Part shown: piece by piece, positions 25,769-33,575 of the stretch
How the letters are laid out: every line of letters begins with the position of its first letter
How positions within the stretch are numbered: position 1 is the stretch's first letter
Assembly (NCBI GenBank): GCA_030684355.1
Contig: JAUXTN010000110.1
Span: forward strand, 1 to 39,126
DNA: 39,126 nt
From: Pseudomonadota bacterium
GTDB lineage: Bacteria; Myxococcota_A; UBA796; SXON01
Reading direction: 5' to 3'
The notes under the pieces: generated by a model
What the model was told of the DNA's origin: nothing
Database searches by the model: none
What the model saw: only the letters and a program-made list of their open reading frames with translations
Translations under genes and position numbers: made by a program

Positions 25769-27085
25769 TTGACCGAGATCCTCGTCATCCTCGCGCTCGT
25801 GCTCCTCAACGGCGTGTTCGCCGGCGCGGAGATCGCGGTGCTGTCGATGCGCAAGACCCGCCTCGCCGAGCTCGTGGAGGAGGGCAGCAGCGCGGCGCGC
25901 GCCGTTCTCCGCCTGCGCGAGGACCCGGAGGCCTTCCTCGCCACCGTCCAGATCGGCATCACGGTGGTCGGCGCCACGGCCGCGGCCTTCGGCGGCGCCT
26001 CCCTCGCCGAGGACCTCGCGCCCGTGCTGGCCGCCGTGCCCGCGTTGGCCGGCGTGGCCGACAAGCTCGCGCTCGGCATCGTCGTCGCGCTCGTCTCGAC
26101 CCTCTCCCTCGTGCTCGGCGAGCTCGTGCCGAAGTCCCTCGCCCTCCGCGCCGGCGAGCCCTACGCGCTGCTCATCGGCCGGCCGCTCGCCGCCCTCTCG
26201 TGGACCGCGCGCCCCGTCGTGGCGCTCCTCACCGGCGTGTCGAACCTCGTGCTGCGGCTCTTCGGCGACCGCACCACGTTCACCGAGGCGCGGCTCTCCC
26301 GCGACGAGATCCAGCAGCTCGTGGAGGAGGCCACCAGCGCCGGGTCGGTGGATCCGCACGCGGGCGAGATCGCCTCCCGGGCGCTCCAGTTCAGCGGGCT
26401 CGACGCGTACACGGTGATGGTGCCCCGCGCCGCCATCGCCATGGCGCCGAAGAGCGCGGACCCCGCCCTGCTCGCGAAGGTGGCGCTGGAGAGCCGGCAC
26501 GGCCGCCTCCCCGTCTACGACGCCAACCTCGACGACATCGTCGGCCACGTGAACGTGCGCGATGCCCTCGCCGCGAGCATCCTGAACCCGACGACGTGGA
26601 CCCTCGCCGAGTTCCTCCACCCCGTCATCTTCGTCCCGGACGCGATGCCCGCGCCGACGCTCCTGCGCAAGATGCAGACCGACCGGGTCTCCATCGCGCT
26701 CGTCATCGACGAGCAGGGCACGCTCGTGGGCCTCGTCAGCATGGAGGACCTCGTCGAGGAGCTCGTCGGCGAGATCATGGGCGAGAACGACGCCCCGCGG
26801 GAGGGGCTCGTCCGCCAGCCCGACGGGACCTGGCTCGTCGCCGGCGACTTCCCGCTGCACGAGCTCGATCGCGCCCTCGGCATCGAGCTCCCCGAGGGAG
26901 ACTTCTCCACGGTCGCGGGGCTCTGCATCGCGCAGGCGGGCCACATCCCGCAGGCCGGGGCGCGCGTCGAGTTCGACGGGGCGACGTTCGAGGTCGTCGA
27001 GGCCACCCCGCGGCGCGTCCGGGTGCTCCGCCTCCGCCGCATCGTGCCCCCCGAGGGGAGCCGCCCCCGCCCGGAGAACGGCTGA
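25769..27085 (+). CDS. CNNM/CorC-type membrane transporter (hemolysin family)
   Basis: 438 residues from a TTG at 25769, where the family N-terminus TEILVILALVLLNGVFAGAEIAVLSMRKTRLAELVEEG begins; a GGAG lies 10 bp ahead. Residues ~1-190 form the DUF21/CNNM membrane domain, followed by two CBS domains (about 205-330; YTVMVPRAAIAMAP and GLVSMEDLVEELVGEIMGEND). A C-terminal CorC_HlyC domain (about 345-430) ends VEATPRRVRVLRLRR. In this family the proteins export Mg2+ or Co2+ or act as sodium-coupled exchangers, with CBS domains sensing Mg-ATP. Complete and apparently functional. Its TGA abuts the stop of the next convergent gene in a TGATCA palindrome. Confidence 0.93.
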   Translation: MTEILVILALVLLNGVFAGAEIAVLSMRKTRLAELVEEGSSAARAVLRLREDPEAFLATVQIGITVVGATAAAFGGASLAEDLAPVLAAVPALAGVADKLALGIVVALVSTLSLVLGELVPKSLALRAGEPYALLIGRPLAALSWTARPVVALLTGVSNLVLRLFGDRTTFTEARLSRDEIQQLVEEATSAGSVDPHAGEIASRALQFSGLDAYTVMVPRAAIAMAPKSADPALLAKVALESRHGRLPVYDANLDDIVGHVNVRDALAASILNPTTWTLAEFLHPVIFVPDAMPAPTLLRKMQTDRVSIALVIDEQGTLVGLVSMEDLVEELVGEIMGENDAPREGLVRQPDGTWLVAGDFPLHELDRALGIELPEGDFSTVAGLCIAQAGHIPQAGARVEFDGATFEVVEATPRRVRVLRLRRIVPPEGSRPRPENG

Positions 27086-27295
27086 TCAGCCCGCGCGCTG
27101 CTCGCCGAGCAGGCGGCGCAGGTCGGCGAGGAGCACCTCCGCGGAGTCGACGTTCGCGACCAGGAGGGGCCGCCGGGGGTGGGACGGGGGGAGGGCCTCG
27201 ATGGTCCCACGGAGCGCGAGCACGCGGGCGAGCACCTCCGTCACCGCGTCCTCGACCCCGTTGTCCGGGTTGTCTTCGTCCATGCCGTCCGACAT
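27086..27295 (-). CDS. Small acidic protein of unknown function
   Basis: 69 residues; not recognised. The ATG at 27295 has a strong GGAGGAGG ribosome site 5 bp ahead, favouring it over an upstream in-frame codon. The N-terminus is acidic (DEDNPDNGVED), the C-terminal half is amphipathic helix (EVLARVLALRGTIEAL, VDSAEVLLADLRRLLG). It converges with the transporter gene with no bases between the stop codons. The strong ribosome site and a gene-like codon pattern support a real gene. Confidence 0.7.
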   Translation of the reverse strand: MSDGMDEDNPDNGVEDAVTEVLARVLALRGTIEALPPSHPRRPLLVANVDSAEVLLADLRRLLGEQRAG

Positions 27296-27351
27296 CGTCG
27301 CCTCCTCCTGCCGGCGGTGTGCGAGCACTCCGCGCCGATCGATACGCAGTT

Positions 27352-27398
27352 ACAACGGACGACTTACAGACTTTCTTGCGTCTTTATTGTTCCGTTGT
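27352..27398. repeat. Nested inverted repeat in an AT-rich gap
   Basis: Outer arms ACAACGGA/TCCGTTGT (8 bp, perfect) enclose inner arms AGAC/GTCT. It lies in the 120-bp gap between purK and the small acidic gene, in the most AT-rich patch of the window. It could be the purEK terminator or an operator/promoter region for the small gene; no full promoter pair was found. Confidence 0.6.
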
Positions 27399-27415
27399 GT
27401 CTGCGGTGGGTGGGG

Positions 27416-28576
27416 CTACACGAAGGCAAGACCCGACGCGGCGTGCTCCGCGCGGGCGACCGCCTCCTCGACCGTGGCGCCGAGGGCCGTGACGTGCCCC
27501 ATCTTCCGCCGCGGCCGGACCGAGGCCTTGCCGTAGAGGTGGAGGTGCACGTCCGGAACGGCCAGGGCTCGGTCCGCCCCCGCGAGGCGGGCGCGGCGGC
27601 GGTCGACGGTGCCGAGGAGGTTGACCATCGCGGCGGGCGCGCGGAGCGCGGTGTCGCCGAGCGGGAGGCCGCAGATCGCGCGCACGTGCTGCTCGAACTG
27701 GGAGGTGGCGCACGCCTCGATCGTGAGGTGGCCCGAGTTGTGGACGCGCGGCGCGAGCTCGTTGACCAGCACGTCGTCGGGGGTGACGAAGCACTCGACC
27801 GTGAGCGTGCCGACGAGGTGCGCGGCGCCGGCGAGGGTGCGGGCGATGGCCTCGGCGCGGGCGGTGACGACCGGCGGGATGGCGGCGGGGGCGCGCGTCA
27901 GGCGGAGGATGCCGTCCGCGTGCTCGTTCTGGAAGACGGGGAAGGTGCGCACGTCCCCGTCCGCGCCGCGCGTGACGACGACCGACACCTCGGCGGTGAA
28001 GGCGACGTCGCGCTCGAAGAGCCATGCCCGGCCGTCGAGCACGGCCGTGGCGGCCGCGGCCTCGGCGGCATCGCGGATGCGGTGCTGGCCGCCGCCGTCG
28101 TACCCGCCGCGCGCCGACTTCAGCCGGGACGGGAACCCGAACCGGAGCACGGCGGCCGCGAGGTCCTCGGCGGTGCGCACCGGGCACCCCGGCGCCGTGG
28201 GGACGCCCTGGGCGTGGAGGAAGGCGTGCTCGCGCACCCGGTCCTGCGTGATGCCGAGGAGCGTCGCGTCGGGACGCACGAGCACCCTGCCCTCGATGGC
28301 GGCGACGGTGGCCTCGGGGACGTTCTCGAACTCGTAGGTGACCACGTCGCACGCGTCGGCGAGCTGGCGCGCGGCCTCCGTGTCCTCGAACGAGGCGTGG
28401 ATGACGCGGTCGGCGAGGCCGGCGGCGGGGCCGTTCGCGTCGGGATCGAGGACGACCACGCCGTAGCCGAGCTGGCGCGCGCTCATCGCGATCATCCGGC
28501 CGAGCTGGCCGCCGCCGAAGATGCCGATCGTGCCGCCCGGCGCGACGTGCGCCGCGGCCGTGGGGGAGCCGCTCAT
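27416..28576 (-). CDS. purK: 5-(carboxyamino)imidazole ribonucleotide synthase
   Basis: 386 residues of the ATP-grasp family. It makes N5-CAIR from AIR, ATP and bicarbonate in purine synthesis. Visible are [56 protein letters not shown] (ATP-grasp loop) and [27 protein letters not shown] (metal/substrate residues). About 15 extra residues precede the usual start. The ATG overlaps the purE stop by 4 bp (ATGA), so the two genes are co-translated. All key motifs are intact. Confidence 0.96.
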   Translation of the reverse strand: MSGSPTAAAHVAPGGTIGIFGGGQLGRMIAMSARQLGYGVVVLDPDANGPAAGLADRVIHASFEDTEAARQLADACDVVTYEFENVPEATVAAIEGRVLVRPDATLLGITQDRVREHAFLHAQGVPTAPGCPVRTAEDLAAAVLRFGFPSRLKSARGGYDGGGQHRIRDAAEAAAATAVLDGRAWLFERDVAFTAEVSVVVTRGADGDVRTFPVFQNEHADGILRLTRAPAAIPPVVTARAEAIARTLAGAAHLVGTLTVECFVTPDDVLVNELAPRVHNSGHLTIEACATSQFEQHVRAICGLPLGDTALRAPAAMVNLLGTVDRRRARLAGADRALAVPDVHLHLYGKASVRPRRKMGHVTALGATVEEAVARAEHAASGLAFV

Positions 28577-29046
28577 CCGGGCTCCAGGGCCTCGCGGGCC
28601 TGGCGCTCGTGGAAGGCGTCGAGGGCGAGGGCGAGCTCGGGATCGGTGATCGCCAGGATGCGCACCGCGAGCAGGCCCGCGTTGGCCGCGCCGCCGATGG
28701 CCACGGTGGCGACGGGGATGCCGCGCGGCATCTGCACGATGGAGAGCAGCGAATCGAGCCCGTTGAGGGCCTTGCTCTGGACCGGCACGCCGATGACCGG
28801 CAGCCGGGTCTTCGCGGCGACCATGCCCGGCAGGTGCGCGGCGCCCCCCGCGCCCGCGATGACGACGCGGAGGCCGCGGCCCGCGGCGGCGGCGGCGTAC
28901 TCGAACATCAGGTCCGGCGTCCGGTGGGCGCTCACGACGGTGAACTCGTGCGGGACGCCGAACTGGTCGAGCACCTCCGCGGCGGCGCGCATGGTGTCGG
29001 CGTCGGAGCGGCTGCCCATGATGATGCCGACGAGGGGGGTCGTCAT
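28573..29046 (-). CDS. purE: N5-CAIR mutase
   Basis: 157 residues, the normal length of class I PurE, which isomerises N5-CAIR to CAIR. Visible are [46 protein letters not shown] and [32 protein letters not shown], with the catalytic His in GGAAHLPG. The ATG at 29046 is chosen over a GTG at 29055 for its AGGTGG ribosome site 5 bp ahead. It heads the purEK pair and lies 31 bp downstream of the unrelated barrel gene. Confidence 0.97.
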   Translation of the reverse strand: MTTPLVGIIMGSRSDADTMRAAAEVLDQFGVPHEFTVVSAHRTPDLMFEYAAAAAGRGLRVVIAGAGGAAHLPGMVAAKTRLPVIGVPVQSKALNGLDSLLSIVQMPRGIPVATVAIGGAANAGLLAVRILAITDPELALALDAFHERQAREALEPG

Positions 29047-29077
29047 GCGGGCCACCTAACGGCCCTCCGGCCGGGTG

Positions 29078-30535
29078 TCAGAGCCGGACGCCGATCCCGC
29101 CGACGAACCGGACGATGTAGCCCCCGCTCTCCAGGCGCCCTGGATCCAGCGTCACGTCGCCGTCGGTCTCCGCGCGCGAGGGCGTGAGCAGGAGGGTGGC
29201 GGGCACCTCCGCGTAGATCGTGATGCGGGACAGGGGGTCGAACGCGAGGCCGAGGCCCGCCGTCGGCCCCAATGCGGCGCCCGCGGGCGAGTCCGGGTAG
29301 TCGACGAAGTCGGGGTCGGGCACCGTGAAGCCGTCGTGCAGGAGCACGCTGAAGGCGAGGAGCGCGTAGGGCTTCACGACGCCGGTGGCGACCGGGTAGA
29401 GGCGCAGGCGGGGCTCGATGAAGGCCTGGACGGCGCGCGCGGGGTCGTGCACGAACTCGCTCGCGGGCGGGTCGCACTGCTCGAGGCACTCCCAGCCGGT
29501 GTCCAGGTACTTGGTGCCGTACTGCACCGAGACCGCCACCGAGGTGTCGAGGAACCAGGCCGGCGCGTAGCCGAGGGCGAAGCCGAACGCCGGGGCGCCG
29601 CTTGTGCCCGCGCCCTCCCAGGTGGAGGTGCCGACGGTGTCGAAGGTGTCGCCCTCCTCTTCGATGCGCAGACGCACGCCGTAGCCGCGATCGATGTCCC
29701 CGAGGCCGTAGCCGCCGTAGAGCTCGAGGAAGCCGTGGCCGGCGCGCACCCGCGCCTTCCGGAGCCAGTCCTCTTTCGACTCGCCGCTGGCCTCGTACCG
29801 GGCGTAGGCCGCCACGGGGACCCCCATGCGGCGCCGCTCGTCATCGGCCCGGATGCGCGCGGTCACCGCGGCCTCGTCGGGGACCGACGGGATGCGGTCG
29901 GCGCGCGGGACGCGGTCGGGGCGGGGCTCGCGCTCGGGGCGCGGCTCGCGGTCCGCGCGGGGCGGCCGGTCGACGGGCTCGCGGCGGTCGGGCTCCGGCG
30001 GATCCTCCGTGGGCTCGACCCGGGCCGGGACGCGCCCGGCGTCGTCTCCCACCACGAACTCGTCCTCGATGACGAGCACCGGGCCGCCGACCGGCTTGCG
30101 GCTCGGGAGCAGCGGCAGGGCGTCCTTCGCCGCGCGCGCGACGGCCTGGGCGAAGGCCCCCTCCTGGCCGGGCCGCACGAATTCGCGCAGGACCTTGAAG
30201 GGCGCGGCGTCGTCGGCGCCGTGGAGCCGCACGCCGATCTCCAGACCGCCCCCGGACTGTCCGACCGAGATGACCACCACGAGCCGCGCGTTCGTGCGGC
30301 CCCAGAGGTTGGCGGGACAGGCATCGACGTCCCAGCAGGTGTCGGCGTCCGTACCGGCCCAGGCGCGGATGGCCTCCTCGTCGTCGAACGAGAGGCCCTC
30401 CTCCTCGGCGGCGGAGACGACCATGCCGTAGAACAGCCCGGCGACGGAGAAGTCGTCGAGCGTGACCGGTGTCGCCTCGACGAACAGGACGTCGGCGGCG
30501 TGCGCGCTGCCCAGCAGGGCGAGGAGCCCCCACAT
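29078..30535 (-). CDS. Envelope protein: N-terminal periplasmic domain, charged repeat linker, C-terminal barrel
   Basis: 485 residues. The short leader is MWGLLALLGSAHA, with no basic residue. Residues ~15-160 form a mixed alpha/beta domain (DVLFVEATPVTLDDFSVAGLFYGMVVSAAEEEG, then RLVVVISVGQ) with a Cys pair. Residues ~170-235 are a disordered linker of Pro/Arg/Asp/Glu repeats built on a degenerate xREPRPxR unit. Residues ~255-485 look like an outer-membrane barrel (GHGFLELYGGYGLGD, VPVAAYARYEASG, APAFGFALGYAPAWF, SGGYIVRFVGGIGVRL end). The highly charged linker would be extended and could bind peptidoglycan or nucleic acid (inference). It is preceded at 4 bp by a lipoprotein gene, so probably co-translated. 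Not recognised as a named family. Confidence 0.76.
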   Translation of the reverse strand: MWGLLALLGSAHAADVLFVEATPVTLDDFSVAGLFYGMVVSAAEEEGLSFDDEEAIRAWAGTDADTCWDVDACPANLWGRTNARLVVVISVGQSGGGLEIGVRLHGADDAAPFKVLREFVRPGQEGAFAQAVARAAKDALPLLPSRKPVGGPVLVIEDEFVVGDDAGRVPARVEPTEDPPEPDRREPVDRPPRADREPRPEREPRPDRVPRADRIPSVPDEAAVTARIRADDERRRMGVPVAAYARYEASGESKEDWLRKARVRAGHGFLELYGGYGLGDIDRGYGVRLRIEEEGDTFDTVGTSTWEGAGTSGAPAFGFALGYAPAWFLDTSVAVSVQYGTKYLDTGWECLEQCDPPASEFVHDPARAVQAFIEPRLRLYPVATGVVKPYALLAFSVLLHDGFTVPDPDFVDYPDSPAGAALGPTAGLGLAFDPLSRITIYAEVPATLLLTPSRAETDGDVTLDPGRLESGGYIVRFVGGIGVRL

Positions 30536-30539
30536 GGAG

Positions 30540-31040
30540 CTACCGGTCCTTCAAGTTGCGGCACCACGTGGCGTCGAACTCGCCGTCGAGCGTGCCGTCG
30601 TCGAAGAGGACGCCCTCGAAGACGCCGGTCGCGCTCTGGTCGGCCTCGACGGACTCCACTGTGAGGAGGCCGCCGGTCGCGATCGCCTCGAAGAAGGCGC
30701 CCCCGGTGACGTTGACGACCGTGGCGGACACGGCGGCGTCGATCTTCACGGGGAAGACGCCCTCCGCCACGTTGTCGGCCTCGAACGCGAACTGGACCAG
30801 CTGGACGTCGAAGTCGGTGGGCACCTGCCCGACCTCGTAGTTCCGCCGCGTGAAGTCCAGGCCCTCGCAGTCCACCTCGGTTATCGCGATGACGATGAAG
30901 GGGCCGCCGAAGTAGACCTGCTTGGTCTTGCCGAAGTTCACGCCGCCCGCGCTACCGGTGACGTCGGCCCCGGTCCCGCCGCAGCTGGTGAGCAACGCCG
31001 CGCCGAGCCCCATGCCGACCATCCCGAAAAACCCGCGCAT
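30540..31040 (-). CDS. Lipoprotein of unknown function
   Basis: 166 residues; not recognised. The leader MRGFFGMVGMGLGAALLTSC gives lipidated Cys20, with a superb AAGGAGG ribosome site 4 bp before the ATG. After a short Gly-rich linker the protein is beta-rich (KQVYFGGPFIVIAITEVDC, VKIDAAVSATVVNV, GGLLTVESVE). Cys58 and Cys160 are probably paired. It lies 4 bp upstream of the barrel-linker protein gene, suggesting joint expression, and diverges from meaB. Confidence 0.76.
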   Translation of the reverse strand: MRGFFGMVGMGLGAALLTSCGGTGADVTGSAGGVNFGKTKQVYFGGPFIVIAITEVDCEGLDFTRRNYEVGQVPTDFDVQLVQFAFEADNVAEGVFPVKIDAAVSATVVNVTGGAFFEAIATGGLLTVESVEADQSATGVFEGVLFDDGTLDGEFDATWCRNLKDR

Positions 31041-31123
31041 CCAGCCTCCTTCGGCCGACCCCGGCTATCCCGTGGAGCCCCAGGTGGCACGCCCCCGGGT
31101 CGGTGACAGGCGGGGGCCTCTCC

Positions 31124-31145
31124 CGGGTGCGGTCCGGGTGCGGTC
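31124..31145. repeat. 11-bp tandem repeat in the meaB upstream region
   Basis: CGGGTGCGGTC occurs twice in direct succession, with a weaker third copy following. It lies about 50 bp upstream of the meaB GTG and 84 bp from the divergent lipoprotein start. Possible slippage product or binding-site array. Confidence 0.5.
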
Positions 31146-31194
31146 CCGGTCGCGGCTCGGGCGCGTCGCGAGGGCCCGCCGGATAACGGGGCGC

Positions 31195-32139
31195 GTGGCT
31201 TCCCCCATCTCCGTCGAATCCCTGCTGGAACGCGCCCGCGCGGGCGAGCGTCCCGCCCTCGCTCGCCTCATCTCCATGGTGGAGGGCCGCGCGCCGGGCG
31301 TCGCCGACGCGCTCGACGCCCTCGCGCCCCGCCGGCTGAAGGCCCCCGGGGCGCCCCACGTCACCGGCATCACCGGGCCTCCGGGCGCCGGCAAGAGCAC
31401 CTTCGTGGACCGTCTCGTGCAGCACGCGCGCGCGGCCGGGGAGCGCGTCGCGGTCGTGGCGATCGACCCCTCGTCGCCCTGGTCGGGGGGCGCCATCCTC
31501 GGCGACCGCATCCGGATGGAGCGGCACGCGGAGGACCCGAACGTCTACGTGCGATCCCTCGCGTCGCGCGGGCACCTCGGCGGCTTGTCGCGCGCCGCGG
31601 GCCAGACGGTGGATCTCCTCGATGCCGTCGGTTTCGACCGCGTGCTCGTCGAGACCGTGGGCGTCGGCCAGGGCGAACTCGCCGTGATGGAGGTCGCCGA
31701 CACGGTCCTCGTGGTGCTCACCCCCGAGAGCGGGGACTCGGTGCAGACGATGAAGGCCGGGCTCCTCGAGATCGCCGACGTGTTCTGCGTCAACAAGGCC
31801 GACCGCCCCGGCGCCGACCACCTCCGCCGCGACCTGGAGCAGGCCGTGCACCTCGACGACCGCCCCGGGTGGCAGGCCCCGGTCCACACGTCCGTGGCGC
31901 TCGAGGACCGCGGCGTGAACGAGACCCTCGCCTCCCTGGAGGCCCACCGCGCATGGTGCGTGGGCGCGGGGCGCGCCGGATGGGACGCCCGCCGCGCCGA
32001 GGGCCGCGTGCGCATCTACCTTGATCTCATGGCCGAAGCCGCGCGCGACGATGCCCGCCGGAAGCTCGCTTCCACCGTACTCCTCGACGACCTGCGCGCC
32101 GGGCGGATCCGCCCCGAGCGCGCCGCGGGGCGCACATGA
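31195..32139 (+). CDS. meaB: Methylmalonyl-CoA mutase-associated GTPase
   Basis: 314 residues from the GTG at 31195 (family N-terminus SPISVESLLERARAGERPALARLISMVE). MeaB protects and reloads adenosylcobalamin-dependent methylmalonyl-CoA mutase. Visible are the P-loop GITGPPGAGKSTF, the SIMIBI signature IDPSSPWSGGAILGDRIRM, ETVGVGQGE (switch) and NKADR (guanine specificity). The C-terminal helical dimerisation region is present. The mutase subunits are not in the window. It overlaps the crotonase-fold gene by 4 bp (ATGA). Confidence 0.94.
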   Translation: MASPISVESLLERARAGERPALARLISMVEGRAPGVADALDALAPRRLKAPGAPHVTGITGPPGAGKSTFVDRLVQHARAAGERVAVVAIDPSSPWSGGAILGDRIRMERHAEDPNVYVRSLASRGHLGGLSRAAGQTVDLLDAVGFDRVLVETVGVGQGELAVMEVADTVLVVLTPESGDSVQTMKAGLLEIADVFCVNKADRPGADHLRRDLEQAVHLDDRPGWQAPVHTSVALEDRGVNETLASLEAHRAWCVGAGRAGWDARRAEGRVRIYLDLMAEAARDDARRKLASTVLLDDLRAGRIRPERAAGRT

Positions 32140-32900
32140 CCGACTTCCGCGCGCTCGTCGCCACCCTGCCGCCGGCGGACGGGCGGGTCATCGCCACGGC
32201 GGGCGACATCGGCACGATCCGCTTCGACCACGCCGCCTCCCGCAACGCGCTCGACCCCGCGATGATGGTCGCGCTCGCGGACGCCGTGGACACCGTCCGC
32301 GATGCCCGCGTGGTGCTCGTCTCCGGCGCGCACGGCACCTTCTGCTCCGGCGGGAACCTCGGCGCGGTGCGCACCCACCTCGCCGTCCCCGGCGCGGGTC
32401 ACGCGTTCGGCAGCTTCATGCAGCTCGCGCTCGACCGCCTCGCCGCGCTCGACGCCATCGTGATCGCGGTGGTGGAGGGCTCGGCGCTCGGGGGCGGCGC
32501 GGAGATCGTGGTGGCCGCGGACTTCGTGGTCGCCGCGCCCACCGCCCGCATCGGGTTCGTGCACGCGCGCCTCGGCGTGTCGCCGGGCTTCGGCGGCGGC
32601 GGGCGGCTCGTCACGCGGGTGGGTCCGCACGCGGCGCTGCGGGTGCTCGCGTTCGCGCGGGTGCTCACCGCCGCCGAGGCCCAGGCCATCGGCCTCGTCG
32701 ACGAGGTGGACGCCGATCCCCACGCCCGCGCCCGCGCGCTGGCCGACGAGCTCCTGGCGCTCCCCGCGGCCGCCGTGCGCGGCGCCAAGCGGGTCGTCCG
32801 CGCGGGCTCGCCGCCCGCGGGCCGGGAAGAGGAGCTCGAGGTGTTCACCGCGCTCTGGGGCGGCCCCGATCACCAGCTCGCCCTCGAGCCGAAGCGGTGA
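32136..32900 (+). CDS. Crotonase-fold protein, probable (methyl/ethyl)malonyl-CoA decarboxylase-like
   Basis: 254 residues of the enoyl-CoA hydratase/isomerase superfamily. The oxyanion hole segments are FCSGGNL and GSALGGGAEIVVAADF. Glu123 at one hydratase catalytic position is kept, but the second position, normally Glu in the P-E-x-x-x-G segment, is His143 (FVHARLGVSPGFGGGGRL). The spacing R/I-F-V-H-x-x-x-G-x-x-P-x-x-G-G recalls ECHDC1-type decarboxylases that clear ethyl/methylmalonyl-CoA side products. Together with its 4-bp overlap with meaB this suggests a metabolite-repair role in the methylmalonyl-CoA pathway rather than beta-oxidation (inference). It overlaps the next lipoprotein gene as GTGA. 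Confidence 0.88.
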   Translation: MTDFRALVATLPPADGRVIATAGDIGTIRFDHAASRNALDPAMMVALADAVDTVRDARVVLVSGAHGTFCSGGNLGAVRTHLAVPGAGHAFGSFMQLALDRLAALDAIVIAVVEGSALGGGAEIVVAADFVVAAPTARIGFVHARLGVSPGFGGGGRLVTRVGPHAALRVLAFARVLTAAEAQAIGLVDEVDADPHARARALADELLALPAAAVRGAKRVVRAGSPPAGREEELEVFTALWGGPDHQLALEPKR

Positions 32901-33451
32901 GGCCGGCCCGGTGGAGCCGGCGGGGCCTCCTCGCGCTGGCCCTCCCGCTCGCCTTCGCGGGGTGCCCGAAGCCGACGCCGGAGACGCGCCCGTCGCTCGT
33001 CGAGACCCCGACCGTCGCCCCCACCCCGACCGGGCGCGTCGTGGGCGACGCCTACATCGACAACACCTACCCCCTCGTCGTGCCCGTCCCGCGCGGCTGG
33101 ATCGCCACCCCCGGGAGCGACGCCGGCGCCGTGCGCGTCGTCCTCCAGGACCCCGACGGGGACGTCGTCGTGAGCGTCGTGGGCACCCCCGGGGACACCC
33201 TCGCGCCCCGCCCGCTCCCGGGCTGCGCCTGGACCTTCACCGACATCGCCCGCTACCGCGTCGTCAAGGTCCGCGGGGACGTGCTCGCCGCCACCTGCAC
33301 CCCCGACGACGCCGACGACCCGCGGGTCCTGGCGTACGTCGTCGCGTTCGAGGGGATGCTCTGGCAGGTCGAGGGCCGGGTCACGCCGGGGCGGCTCCGC
33401 CCGGGCAAGGCCGACCTGGACATGGTCGCGGCGGGGGTGCGGTTCCGGTAG
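32897..33451 (+). CDS. Lipoprotein of unknown function, last gene of meaB operon
   Basis: 184 residues from a GTG overlapping the preceding TGA (GTGA). A leader with four Arg residues ahead of a hydrophobic core and the lipobox AFAGC (Cys23) follow. A Thr/Pro linker (KPTPETRPSLVETPTVAPTPT) precedes a beta-rich domain with YPLVVPVPRGWIATPG, VVLQDPDGDVVVSVVGTP and two Cys (CAWTFTD, ATCTPDD). It resembles short exported domains that bind or sense at the outer membrane, but no family is recognised. The Arg pair near the start is not a clear Tat motif. Confidence 0.77.
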   Translation: MRPARWSRRGLLALALPLAFAGCPKPTPETRPSLVETPTVAPTPTGRVVGDAYIDNTYPLVVPVPRGWIATPGSDAGAVRVVLQDPDGDVVVSVVGTPGDTLAPRPLPGCAWTFTDIARYRVVKVRGDVLAATCTPDDADDPRVLAYVVAFEGMLWQVEGRVTPGRLRPGKADLDMVAAGVRFR

Positions 33452-33515
33452 CCAGGCCGGCTAGCGCACGGTCTGGCTATCGTTATCAGGTCGGCGAAGC
33501 TCCGTTAGCGCCGTA

Positions 33516-33558
33516 CCCCTTCCGGAAAAGGGGGCGTTGCGGGGGCGAGAGCCCCCGC
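33516..33558. terminator. Two tandem hairpins between converging genes
   Basis: Hairpin 1: CCCCTT/AAGGGG (33516-33533, 6 bp). Hairpin 2: GCGGGGGC/GCCCCCGC with a GAGA tetraloop (33539-33558, 8 bp, perfect). They lie between the meaB-operon end (33451) and the stop of the leftward surface-protein gene (33576), so hairpin 2 probably terminates both. Confidence 0.7.
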
Positions 33559-33575
33559 CCCAAGAGACGCGTTGC

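Noticed and set aside
27296..27415. Purine riboswitch ahead of the small gene
   Set aside because: No conserved aptamer core was seen. The dyad is downstream of purEK, not upstream.
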